Shown in pieces: positions 44,958 through 56,309 of a stretch of DNA of 64,000 nt (positions are counted from its first letter, which is position 1; every line of letters begins with the position of its first letter). The position numbers were made by a program, and so were the translations under genes. This stretch comes from Tretioscincus oriximinensis (Eukaryota > Chordata > Lepidosauria > Squamata > Gymnophthalmidae): positions 1,087,301 to 1,151,300 of the forward strand of contig JAJVDF010000028.1 of the NCBI GenBank assembly GCA_022410635.1. The letters run 5' to 3'. Below the pieces are notes generated by a model. That model did no database searches and was not told the DNA's origin. It saw only the letters and a program-made list of their open reading frames with translations.

Positions 44958-45110
44958 TTTATTTATTTATTTGCACTTATACCCTACCCTATACCCAATG
45001 GACTCTGGGTGGCCAACTCTAAAACAAGGCAAAATTGACATAATTAAAAACAATATAAAACTATATCNAAAAGTGGGAAGAAAAATTACATTTCTTCAGT
45101 CAAAGGTCAG
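44958..45110 (+). repeat. Interspersed repeat family B
   Basis: TTTATTTATTTGCACTTATA, ACCCAATGGACTCTGGGTGG, A-rich run, AAAAGTGGGAAGAAAAATTA with CATTTCTTCAG. Confidence 0.78.
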
Positions 45111-45310
45111 GTGAAAGAGGTGCATCTTTGACCTTGCAGATTCCCAACGCCTTCCTTTTTTCCACAGCCTCATTTCTCCCTGCTTTATTTTCTCTTTTAA
45201 AGTCAGCTGCATTATGTCTAGCTTTGCATGCAAATGATTAGCAGTTGGAGATGGTGGTAGCAGAATTGTCTTTAGAAGCTAGCTAAAGAACATAAATGAA
45301 GTAACAGCAA

Positions 45311-45370
45311 TATAGTATACAACTTGTCCATAACAAACAACTGTTTGCTATGGACAATTTGTATACTATA
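45311..45370. repeat. 60-bp near-perfect palindrome
   Basis: Arms 45311-45339 and 45342-45370 are reverse complements at 27 of 29 positions, with a 2-base spacer. The arm reads TATAGTATACAACTTGTCCA then TAACAAACA. It may be a tiny MITE or a cruciform/hairpin-forming site. Confidence 0.85.
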
Positions 45371-46780
45371 AATACATAAAAAAATAATAACCTATTCTTG
45401 CTCCAATTTATGAATGTGGCTTGTGGTTCCTCTTTGCATTTGATGAATCTTCTTATAAAGTGCCCTCTAGTAACCCAAATAAGAGATTATTATAGAGTGG
45501 ATAAGCAAAACAAAGCTGTTCGTATGTAGTATTGGTCATATTTGGGATATTAGCCTATGCTGATAAAAGGTGCTACATGGAGTCAAACCCATATTTTGAT
45601 GACTTGTGATTCCTCTTTGAGGAATCACAAATACCTCAAGGACAACCGTTTCCTAATCATTCTTCCAGGTGGAACGTTCATTATAATAGTATTCTTAGTC
45701 TTAGCAAAGGAGGCTTTAGAAGAAGAAACTTTTAAGTAAACCTTCTGAATTGGTTTTCAGTTCCCAAGTATCGATTCCACATTTTTGAAACCATTACCTG
45801 GATCCTGAGATGTCTAGTTGTGCTAGCCATTTCTCACTAACATCTGTGCTTGTAAGAATGCTGAATACTAACCAAGAGTAACTTTATCATCTCTAGATTT
45901 AGTCCCAGGAAATATTTATGGATGTAGTCCATTCCCTTTGCTTACTTAATATTTATTTTTAAAACATTCATATTCCAAACATTGGAAATAAAATCTATTG
46001 ATTTCAAATAAACTATAATTGTGGAAAGCACCTTGAGTGGAGATCTCAGCAAGCACACATGTCCTAGTGCATCACCCACTTCTGAACAACAGTAGCATCT
46101 ACAGCACCAAACGAGCACCAAGCTTGCAAAATTGAAAGATATATATTTTAAAAAATTGTAAGGAAATAATACCACAGCAAAGTTGACAATAAACTACAAT
46201 TCCAAATATCCTTATTTACACTGTGAATATCATACAGAGTAAAAAAACTCTACAGTGCAATCCCTATCCAGTGTAATGTGATTTTACCTAAGGACTTCAT
46301 CTGTAATAAATAAAATGATAAATATGATATAGATATTAACTATCAAGATAATAGTCTCTCAGTTGCATCAACAATCAAAGAAAAAAAATCCTACCTGAGG
46401 AATGTAAATTGCTATCTAGCAGTGTGACAGTATTAAGGATGTTCAAGTCCCTACAAAGAAAAACCAGAGATTTTAATCATCTCAAGAATAACAGCGGAAA
46501 AGGTGAAATTGTTACGGATTAAAAACCATTCTGAGAAAATAATTCCTTCAGTGAAGACCAGGAGATCCAGCCCAATGCAGCATTACAGTATAGCCCACAA
46601 AGCAGTAATTACATGTTGCATCTGGTCTGTTCCAGTGGTGTAGTAGGGAATGAAGCGTTTATTGGTAGATTGTGCTTTTATGCATTGAGCCCAGACTTCC
46701 TCAGGAAGGTATTGTATTCCACAAACCACATGTTATGCCACTAAAACGGTTCTTCCCTAACATGTTTATGTCGTGACATC
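45371..46780. other. No gene seen
   Basis: AT-rich unique DNA; a short inverted repeat at 45603-45635 (TTGTGATTCCTC and GAGGAATCACAA). Confidence 0.5.
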
Positions 46781-46877
46781 CAGTGGCGGCAGGTGCAGTT
46801 TTTTTCTGGGGGTGTGTGTGTGCAACCACAGCACAAATGTTCGATGCTAGGAGTTCTTGACGCATGGCGATTATTTT

Positions 46878-46980
46878 TGACATCACTTCTGAGGGCGGGA
46901 CAGGAAGTGACATTACNTCTGGGGTGGGACAGGGAGCATCATCACTTCCCCAGGTTGGGACAGGAAGTGACATCACTTTT
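46878..46980 (+). repeat. Minisatellite, three units of about 35 bp
   Basis: Units built on GGGACAGGAAGTGACAT and CATCACTTCTGAGG, diverged from one another; contains an N. Confidence 0.6.
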
Positions 46981-47056
46981 GTCCTTCTGTCCATCCTTCC
47001 TGCTCTTTCCTTCTATCCTTTCTGGAGCACCTNCCTTATGAAATCCATTTGCAACG

Positions 47057-47110
47057 TTTGGGCCTCTTCAGCCTCTAAAGGTGATGTTCGAGAGGTGGTC
47101 TAATTGAAGG
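47057..47110 (+). pseudogene. Tiny CR1-like LINE fragment
   Basis: GGGCCTCTTCAGCCTCTAAA then GTTCGAGAGGTGGTCTAATT, matching the GLFSLKRRxxRGDLI coding stretch of the CR1-like family. Confidence 0.6.
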
Positions 47111-47262
47111 TCTTAGATAGTTCTTAAACACTGAAAAGCAGGCAGAAATGCAACTGAGACCCATTCTGCCAGAAATAAAGATGCTGTCCGAAGCAGCACA
47201 GAAAAGCAGGCAGAAATGAAACTGAGAACCATTCTGCACTAGAAAAACTAGAACTCAATTCA

Positions 47263-48050
47263 GCAGAAACCATTTTTTAAAAATGCGGAAGCCAGACTAA
47301 ATGTGGAAAATCTGAAGCAAGGAGGGGATGAAGAACCAAAGAGGAGGTAGAGAGAGGAAGAAAAAAAGAAGGAAGGGGGAAGGAGGAAGAAAGGAAAAGG
47401 AGGATAGAAATAAGGAAGNAAAGAGAAAGCGAAAGGACAGAAAGAAAAAGAAGGGAAGAAAGAACAGCNACAGAAAATTAAAAACCACATTAGGAGTAAA
47501 TAAATAAAAACTAGAGTGTTATTCACACTCTAAACACACCACAAATGAATTCTAGAACTCTAGAAGTGTTCTAGAAATCTAGAAGTGTTTCTAGAATCTA
47601 GAAATCTAGAATTGATTTTTATATATGTAAAAGAAATATGCTCAGTGCAAACCATTTTTAAAAATTGCAGAAGCCAGATTAAATATGGAAAATCTGAAGC
47701 AAGGAGGGGAGGAAGGACCAAAGGGGAGGTAGAGAGAGGAAGAAACAAAGAAGGAAGGGGGAAGGAGGAAAAAAGGAAAAGGAGGATAGAAATAAGGAAG
47801 GAAAGAGAAAGGATAGAAAGAACAGCCACAGAAAATTAAAAACCTCATTAGGAGTAAAATAAATAAAAACTAGGCTAATAATTTTGGATATTCACACTCT
47901 AAACACACCAGAAATGAAATCTAGAACTCAACCCAGATTAAATGAAGCAAGGAGGGAAGGCCCGAAGAGTAGAAAGATGATGGAAGAAAAAAAGAAGGTA
48001 CTGGGAAGGAGAAAAAAGGAGGATAGAAATAAAGAAAGCACAGAAAGACT
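47263..48050 (+). repeat. Purine-rich tandem array, three units
   Basis: Unit 1 about 47263-47550, unit 2 about 47646-47925, unit 3 partial about 47931-48050; the first two are offset by about 385 bp. Each has AATCTGAAGCAAGGAGGGG or a variant, a long GA-rich tract, and GGAGGATAGAAATAA; units 1 and 2 also share CACTCTAAACACACCA. Units are only slightly diverged, so the amplification is fairly recent. Confidence 0.8.
47550..47611. repeat. TTCTAGAA cluster
   Basis: Perfect TTCTAGAA at 47550-47557, 47569-47576 and 47589-47596 with further TCTAGAA copies between and after. Local short tandem repeat between purine units 1 and 2. Confidence 0.75.
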
Positions 48051-48055
48051 CCATN

Positions 48056-48195
48056 GGCAGCAGCCTCCACATTTTGCCTCCCTGGGCAACAGCTGTAGGA
48101 AACCCCAGCATGAGGCTCCTTCCTCTGGGGTCTCCCTGCAGCTGCAGCCCGGGGGGGGGGGGGGTTGGGTTTAAATGTGGAGGCTGCTGCCACCA
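48056..48195. repeat. Foldback with a G run
   Basis: GGCAGCAGCCTCCACATTTT at the left is repeated inverted as AAATGTGGAGGCTGCTGCC near 48173-48191. A 14-base G run begins at 48150. Confidence 0.7.
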
Positions 48196-48530
48196 GAACC
48201 CGGCCCTGGGCAGCCTAAAAATCTGGCCCTGCTCTCTGTCTGTTACTTGAATTGCCAATACAAAATGGCACCTCCAGGCAGACTTGGAAGAGGGCCTGTA
48301 GCCCCTCCCAGGCAGCCCACCCATTGGTTCAACTTCTGGGATCGGTGACCAAAACGTCAATAAAAGAAGCTGTCTGGAGCTTTTTTATTTGTTGCTGCTT
48401 TATTTGTTCCTCTAAGAAGGCCTACGATTGGCCAATGGTTCTCCATTATTTTCCTTGGAGATTTTATCCTTAATATTAATTTCTGGTGTGATCAGCGACC
48501 ACAACGAATCCAGAGGCCAGCCATCACTAG

Positions 48531-51500
48531 TTTTTCACACGTTTTTGAACTCTGAACTACCTGTTCCATGACTTCATTTTTTTCTTACGGATATCAGTTT
48601 AGCCTTAGATTTCTATCTCAAGTTCATCCCTTGGCAACCATGTTTCTTGAGCACATGCAAAATTTAAGTTCTCTGGAGATTCAAACCTCTGGATGATAAA
48701 ACCAGCCCTGATGGTTTATCTTGANCTTATATGGACAAAGCTTCAGATAAAATTGCCTACTCTTTCTTCTCTGCAAATCCAGAATTCAAATGAAATGGGA
48801 ATGTTAAGTCAGGAAGTTGAAGCATTAGGCTGCTTAGCTTCCTAGATGAGTAGGTTTTCCTCCTATTCTTCAAACTGAAAAGAAACAAAAACAATTAGTG
48901 TGTCCTGTGCTTTATTGACTCCTGATTTATTCCACTTTTGTATTCTTCAGCAGAAACCTAGCATGATTTGGTCGAGATTGATAATGTAAACATGACATCT
49001 GCACCTTCCATTCTCAAGTATGTCATATAAACAACAGGGCTTTATTCTATCAATGTGAAAACTGATGTGATTGTTAGTCTCTAAGGTGCTATGAGATCCC
49101 CTTACTAGAAATTCTGAAGTGACTCTGTTTCGTTTTCTTTTTTCAGATGATATGATATGACAATAAAAGACTTTACACTTGGATTTATCCTTTGTAAAGA
49201 CAATAGACTCATATATATTTGGCAAAATGCTTTAATATCTAAAGAAACGCTTGAAAATAATTTACAAATTTGCTTATCCAAAATTGAAAACTCCTCTGAT
49301 GTGGGGCAAAAAATTGATTTAACAATGGCATCTTTGCAATTTTTATTTCATTATTATTATTATTTTCTTGACAAAGAAAGGTCTTTTGTTCTGGTTTCTA
49401 TAACATTATCCCATTCTGTGACTTTCTACTGTCCCCTAGTGGCATGTTAATCTTTCTACCTACTGTGTTATTGTCATTCTATATTGTTTCTGTGGGGTTT
49501 TTTTGTGAGTGTTTATGTGTTTTGTTGAGATGATCATTAACAAACATTTAAAATGATGTTATAGTCCTCATCAATTGACTGGAAAAGCACCATCGGTGTC
49601 TTCTATTCTTGCAGGCCTTTGATTTACTCTCAAAAAAGTAAACAAGCACAAAGCCATATGCTACCTATATATTGCATCACTTCATTGCAGTAAACACGGC
49701 ATAGTTTTAAATGTTAATATGAAACTGATGAAAGTAAACTATTATTAGTTGTGGCAGAGTTTATATATATCTTACAGAAGCTAAGATGTAATTTATGGTA
49801 AGATGGAGGGTTTTCATCAAAACACTTGTGAAGTGTTCTATTCATTTTTCTCTCTGATTTGTCCAAATTTATTCTTTAATATCAAATATTTTACAAGGAA
49901 GCCTGAAGATAATGCAAGTCATATTAATCTATATTTAATGCTTAGACAGAGTATTTAATAGAAATTGGAAAATGTTTACTCTTTTTATTTGGCATAGTAC
50001 AAAACATTTTGTATTAAAATAACCCTTCAAGGAAAATTCATGTAGGCATCTGATAGGAGGAGCTGGACTTGTACCAGTAAAATGCAAATCATTTGTTACA
50101 TGTAGTTTGTGCGAATTTTCTGATACAGGCAAATAATACTGAAGATAAAGGTAACAATTAGAATTTCACTGTAAACTGAAGTTCTATTACAAACTGAAAA
50201 TTCTCAGTTCAAAATTCTTATTCAACATTTGAAATAAGAAATTACCACAATTTGTAATCACAGCAAGGATCACAATCATAGAAANGATGCAAAATTGAGC
50301 AGCTCCATACAGCATGTGTTATAAGTTATGATTAACTATGTAAATCCTGAACCTGGAAGTCTTGAGGCTAGTTAACAACTTCATGTGATGGCATAGGTTA
50401 AAAAATAAGTTGTGATACATTAAATGATTGTGTCTTTTTTGCTAGAAAGCAGTTCTTGAGAATGTGATGCTTTCAAGGGTCAGATGGCAAACCAGAGCAG
50501 ACTATATGCACAGATCTACGTTTGGTTAGGATATCTAAAAAAAGCTTTAGATTGCAATCACCTTTGGCACATGTACACAAATTTACAACAAATCCCAGCA
50601 GCTTTACTATATGTCACATAATAAAGCAGGCAAAGAAATAAGTTTAGATGTTTTCCTGCATCTTAAACAAATAAACAAAATCCCTTCCTATAAATAGAAA
50701 ATTACAATTCCTTACAATTTTGTATTTTTAAAAAAATCCTTTTTTTCCATCAGTGACTTTCTCATATTTGAAAAGTAAAAGGAAGGCACCATGTATGTTG
50801 AAATGTAAAAGCAGTGGGAAATGTTAGCATTTTTAGGTTAAATTAGATTTCTTTTTTATTATCCAAATTTTATCAGTTCAGATTTGTGACATTCTATTCT
50901 TGCAGCAGCAGGTGTGGAGGTTTCATGAAACAGTTTTTACAACAGTAATTTTTTATTACTCTNTGAATATTGGTCATACATTACAAAAAGTTTTATTTTC
51001 AATTNGCTATCCTCTCTAAAAACCTGTGCATTTTCTTTTCTCCCCCAAAACCAACTGTAACAATTTATAGCATTTTCCTGTCAGATTTCTTGGGGGCTTA
51101 TAATTCCAAAATTTATAACTATTAAAAAACCCAATAATAGTATTCCAAAAGCATTTTAAAAAAACAATGGAACAAACATCTTATTATTCTGTTTATCATA
51201 TATAATCTTATTTTTCCTAGTCAGAAAACAAAATTGGTAATGATAACTGGTTGGCTAATAACGTCCCTAACTTTTGAAAATTATAGTAGCAATTAGTAAA
51301 AATGTACATAATGAAGAAGAAACCTATATTGCATTTCCAAGTGTATATTTATTTTTCAATGCTATTTACATTAATATCTTTGTTGTTTGTTGAATTTTTG
51401 TGTTTAGTAAAGATTTAGTTTTTATTGTTTGTTTAGCACTGTAGCTTAAAATAATTCAATATTTTGCTAAGTAGCCTTAAGGTGTCTTCTGTCATTCAGT

Positions 51501-51855
51501 GTTCTGGATAAGCTTTCATGATACTGAATTTTAGAAGGAGGGATTAACTGAAACAGATTCTGTGCTCAACCAATAAATAGATATTTCAGTATGAAGAAGC
51601 AGCTTAAAACTGAAGATGAATAGTAAATGTATGATGCCACTATGCCTTTGCCCCTCGTTTTCAAACTCTTATATTTTTTATATATACTGTACATCAATAT
51701 TTTATTATGTTGCTAGCTACCCTACAACTTTCAAGTATAAAGTGGGTAGAAGTATAAATATTTTTTAAATAAATCAGGACAATAAACCTTTCTACAACAT
51801 AAATGCCTTATCACTANACTTTACTAAACTCTGCCTTGTCATCAGATTTTGCACT
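48531..51855. other. No gene seen
   Basis: AT-rich unique DNA with scattered N bases. At about 51700-51775 a degraded repeat tail (AAAGTGGGTAGAAGTATAAA then AAATAAATC) suggests an old SINE/LINE end. Confidence 0.5.
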
Positions 51856-51980
51856 AAGGTGCTNATCCAACATGTGTTTTTAATCTACATTCAGATCAGT
51901 TCTGAAGAACTGGAATAAATATTTTTGTTCAGTTCTTCAAGACTGAAGATGGATTCAAAATATGCATTGGAACAGCACCC
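51856..51980. mobile_element. Palindromic MITE, family X, copy 4
   Basis: Left arm AAGGTGCTNATCCAACATGT then TTTTAATCTACATTCAG; right arm reverse complement AGGGTGCTGTTCCAATGCAT then TTGAATCCATCTTCAG. The centre contains AGTTCTGAAGAACTGG. Confidence 0.75.
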
Positions 51981-53670
51981 TATACACAGATAAACACTGA
52001 TTTCTTTGAAAAAAGATTCTTCTTGTGCACTGAAAAGGTTTTGTTGAAAATCTGTTTTCCATATCTGTCGATCAGGTTTAGTTTATTTTCTTTCATGAAA
52101 ATTTTCCTCCTCCAATGAAATTATTGAGTTTCACTATCACATATTCATGAAATACATATAAAATGATGGAATAAGCCATGTCTATTAGAGTCCCATTCCA
52201 CAAATTGATTTCTTGGAACTTGACATAGGTTGAGATGACTCAAATGAAATGAACAAACAAAAAGGGTAATATTAGTCATCATTAGAATGGGATGGGAAAT
52301 TATGATATTTTGGATGAGTTTGAAGTGAGCTATCAAGTACTTTGTGGTGGCTTTCTCTGAAGTGGCTGGATTATTCTACCAATTAAAGCAGCTGATGGTG
52401 TAAGTAGCTTATCTTCCAATGATGTTTGACACCAGATCCCTACAAGCTGATAAAAGGGTATGCTAACCGAGCCATTTGAAGTTTACAGCCTCAGCCATCC
52501 TCTTTTTTTTTTTACAAGTTTAGACCTATAAATGGCATTTTGAGTGACCCCATGCCATACTAGCTATATGAATATATTTCTAGATTTAGGGTACTATTTG
52601 TATACTTATCCACAAAACGTCACTTTGTTTTATTGCTGCGTATATTTGCTAGTTTAAGGAAGGTATGAATTTGATTGAAATGCCTTTCAAATGTGACATT
52701 AAGCTTAAAAAGTAAATATCGTATATTGNAATAATATAGGTTTAAAACTTGATTGGTTTGAGTGAAAATATAGCCTCTATGGGATTCTCTGCAGGTTTTT
52801 AAATTCAGTAGTGCTTTCAGATGTGCTTGGGAGCTACAGGAATTACAGCTTCTAGAATGATGAAAATAGCTGCCCTTAATTATTCGAATTAGGAAATGTA
52901 TTTTAAAGATACCTTTTTTTGAAAGAGTGGTAAACACAGTTACCATGTGTGATTTATTCAACTGTTCAAAATATACAGGTATTTTTAAAATTGGCATATT
53001 AATTGCTTTGTGCTAGTTTTCAGCCTGTACATATTATATCATCCATACTCTATTCATTTCACTCAATTTGCTACATTTATTTGTTTTGTTTTTCAGAAAA
53101 CTTTCTGCAGAAATACACGCTACTAATTTATTATNCCTAAAAGCAGTCAATAGATCAAGCCTCTGTAACATGAAGAGATTGTTAAATCTATGCTATATTT
53201 ATGGGGGAAAGGAAACAAAATATACCTTTCTAATAACAACGTAAATAATCTGTTGAGTGACTTCATTGGTAGTATTTTTAAAATAGGAAATATGTCATCT
53301 CAAGCACATATTAAATGCCAGTGAATTTGTAATACAGAAAGAACCTGTTTGGCAACAAAAATCCACTACTATTAACAAAAATATGGAACTTTTTCTTCAG
53401 AGAATGGTTGCTTAGAAACCTTTTCAATCCCCTGGCAGGAGGAAATGTTTTCTGCCTTCCACATTCCTCCAGGCAGAAGCATTCCTGATCCTAGCACTGG
53501 ATGAAGAAGAGCAAATGTTATATTTTAGCCTTTCTACGTTCTATGTGCATGACTACGCCAACCCCCATTGTGATTAAAGGAAAACATGTCATGTGACTTG
53601 TAGACCATAGAAGTCTAGAAGACAGCATGTACATTCCTCATATGTTTCAACTGCACAATATGTGCAAGTA
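51981..53670. other. No gene seen
   Basis: AT-rich unique DNA without recognised repeat or domain. Confidence 0.5.
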
Positions 53671-54124
53671 AGGTTGCCATACAACCCGGGAAGGTGGGAC
53701 AATTCCAGTTTGGGGGATTAAAATATAGTCCAATCTGGGTTTTAAGAGAAAATCTTGGATTTTTACATTTCCCGATGCTGCATCAGGGAATGTAAAAATT
53801 CGGGATTTTAAAGGCAAAGGAGCCATCAGGGCTGACAGCTGCAGCCCGAACAATGCTTTCCAGGGTCCTGGAAGGAACCTTGGAGCATGCCGTAGCTGAT
53901 CCTCTGCTGGAGGCGGGGTTTCGTGCCTGCTGTGAGGCAGAGCNCGCCAACTCGCCTCCAGAAGAGGAAAAACGCTTGGGTTTTTGACAGGAGAACAGAG
54001 CTTTTGTGCAGCTCTGTTTTGCCTGTCTCACAAGTGTGTGTGTGTCTGCGTGCATGCACTTGCGTAAAACTCCCCCCCCCACCATCCCATCCCAGTTTTG
54101 GGCTGTCAAAATATGGCAACCCTA
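53671..54124. mobile_element. TIR element family Z, copy 1 (~454 bp)
   Basis: Left end AGGTTGCCATACAACCCGGG, right end TATGGCAACCCTA. Internal palindrome TTTTTACATTTCCCGATGCT / GCATCAGGGAATGTAAAAA near 53758-53802, GC-rich GCTGGAGGCGGGGTTTCGTG block, and a TG-rich stretch near 54026-54050. Open frames in it are not coding. Target-site duplication unclear. Confidence 0.75.
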
Positions 54125-54325
54125 CGTAGATGCAAGGTAAGTTTAAGAATGCTTTTGGGNTGATTGGGGAATAGCTATGTGAATGCTCTATTCTTGTTAA
54201 TTGCTTGGGCTAATCCCCACATAAAATATGAATTCGAAAAGTTGGATTCAAGCCTTTATGATTCAAGGAAAAGACATCCACGGGAGTAGTCTCAATCTGC
54301 TTAGAACTGCAGGCACTTTTCAATT

Positions 54326-54941
54326 AGGGTTGCCATACGTTCTGGGAAAGCGGGACAATCCCAGTTTGGGGACTGAAATATAGTCCCCTCCGGGTTTTAA
54401 GTTAAAATCCCGGCTTTTTACATTCCCCGATGCTGCATCAGGGAATGTAAAAATGCAGGATTTTAAAGTCAAAGCAGCCATCAGAGCTGCGGGCTGGCAA
54501 CACTTTCCGGGGTCCTGGAAGAAACCTCGGAGCATGCCGTAGCTGCTCCAATGCTGGAGGCGGAGTTTCACGCGCCTGCTTGCAAAGCGCGCCAACTCGC
54601 CTCCAGCAAAAGAAAAACACCTGAGTTTGTGACAGGAGAATAGCTCTGTTCCCCTGTCACAAACCCAGGCATTTTTCCTCCGCTAGAGGCGAGTTGGCGC
54701 GCTAGTGGCGCGCTAGCAGGTACGTGAAACCCCGCCTCCAGCATTGGAGCAGTTGCGCGCNCACACATACACATGGATGCTTGTGGTGAGACAGGCAGAA
54801 GAGAGGTTCTGCCCGTCTCACTACGTTCGTATGTGCGCGCGCGTTTGTGCACGCACGCATGTATGTGTGTGTGCATGTGCGTGCATGCACCCCCACCCCA
54901 CCCCCGTCCCGGTTTTGGGCTACCAAAATATGGCAGCCCTA
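54326..54941. mobile_element. TIR element family Z, copy 2 (~616 bp), with internal inverted duplication
   Basis: Left end AGGGTTGCCATACG, right end TATGGCAGCCCTA, flanked by the 9-bp direct repeat TTTTCAATT (54317-54325 and 54942-54950). Compared with copy 1, the middle holds an extra inverted copy: CCAATGCTGGAGGCGGAGTT near 54548 returns inverted near 54735-54757. A CG/TG alternating tract follows at 54829-54890. Confidence 0.82.
54829..54890. repeat. Alternating purine-pyrimidine tract
   Basis: About 60 bases of nearly uninterrupted alternation (GTGCGCGCGCG, GCACGCACGCATG, TGTGTGTGTGCATG), the type of sequence that favours Z-DNA. Confidence 0.8.
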
Positions 54942-55042
54942 TTTTCAATTCATGCTTGTCAAACATCATGGAGTATAGNGGCTGGCAATTCTTGGCCCCA
55001 AAGGCTGAAAATCTCAAACATCATGCACTCAAAATTTGAGAA

Positions 55043-55132
55043 TGTCACTTCCAGTCCTACACTGGAAGTGACATCATTCCAGGTGCCTATTCTGGAAGTA
55101 GAGACCAGAAGTGACATCATAATGATGTCACT
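55043..55132. repeat. Two small perfect hairpins with GGAAGTGACA motifs
   Basis: TGTCACTTCCAGT (55043-55055) pairs with ACTGGAAGTGACA (55061-55073); AGTGACATCAT (55110-55120) pairs with ATGATGTCACT (55122-55132). Related to the GACAGGAAGTGACAT minisatellite at 46878. Confidence 0.75.
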
Positions 55133-56309
55133 CCCACTCCAGCAGAATTTTCGCCCATCCTTGCACGAGAATCCACGTCCCACATCAAAGCGGAAAATTG
55201 CCAAAGCGTATGAGGTTCTCATATGACTCTCAACACTACCCGGATTTNTGTCTCAGAATTGGCACTTTGTAATCAATCAAGGAGCTGTATACTATCATGA
55301 TTGGTTGCAGTGGGCTTAACTTTAACCCTGATCTCTATTATGTCATTGCAATGAACTCATTCCTGTGGTGACACCATGACTTATCCTTGCAGTTGTTTCT
55401 CATGCCTTCTTCATAAGTCACCCTAGTGGTCCTTTTGAAGATTCAGATGCTGAATTTGGGTGAAAGCATGAGCGGAAGCATTCACTATCCCATTCCATGG
55501 CTGGCTGGAGGACATTTTTATTTAAAGCAAAAAAGTAACAAGCAATTACAGAATCATTTGAATGCAATATAGTGTAACAACAACTCTTTTTAGAAAGGAC
55601 AAAAACTGAAGTTTTAAGTTTTCTTTCTTGAAATACATGTCCATTGCCTGACTGGTTAGGACTGCATTGTTACTTGTCTTGACTTATTGTTTGTAGATGG
55701 ACAACAGTATGGTGTACATTTAGGTTGATATGTACATTGCACTAATATCTCAAAAAGAGTAATTTAATCAATTGTCACTGTATGAAGATCACTTTGAGCA
55801 TAGGAGTATTATGTGCAAAAATATCCTAGTTACATTATATTTCCCAAAGTATTTGCTCATACCTGCATTCAGTTGTGTGTGAGTGAGTAAGAAAATACTT
55901 CTGACAATAGAATGTATTTCTAAAAATAATAAGATTGAGACAATATGTCATTTAAAAAATTATATATATTGTTNTATACATTTTTTAAAAAATCTAACAA
56001 CCAAGGAAAAACACTGTTAGTAATATGTCTGTCTTTTAAAATGATATAGTAGTCAATAAACTGACAAATAAAAAATGTTAGCAGACAGGAGTGGATCCAA
56101 GTTGCAACTGTAGCCCATTTATCTTTGTCTTAACAAGACAATAGCAAATGTCACTAAGCTGCTGTTTTCCATGCAGTAAGAGTTCCTCCTTCAGCAAANA
56201 TGTTTGAGCTAGTTTCCTTTTCAATGATTGCCCAGTATGGAGTGCCAGTGGCCAGAGTTCTGTCCAATCTCTGTCCCTTGGAGGATTAATCTTTGTGATG
56301 GTGTGAACC
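55133..56309. other. No gene seen
   Basis: AT-rich unique DNA, no recognised domain. Confidence 0.5.

Larger units (their letters stand above)
46781..48530. mobile_element. Possible large composite non-autonomous DNA transposon
   Basis: Left edge CCAGTGGCGGCAGGTGCAG and right edge, reverse complemented, CTAGTGATGGCTGGCCTC are loosely inverted. Inside: a minisatellite (46878-46980), a small CR1 fragment (47057-47110), a purine-rich tandem array (47263-48050) and a foldback with a G run (48056-48195). Whether this is one element or several neighbours is unclear. Confidence 0.35.

Noticed and set aside
47560..47829. Phenylalanine/serine/leucine-rich frames on the minus strand of the purine array
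   Set aside because: Direct product of the polypyrimidine strand; not proteins.
46781..48530. A single intact DNA transposon spanning the region
   Set aside because: Kept only as a low-confidence feature: the ends pair poorly and the interior includes a CR1 fragment and separate tandem repeats, so several neighbours are equally likely.
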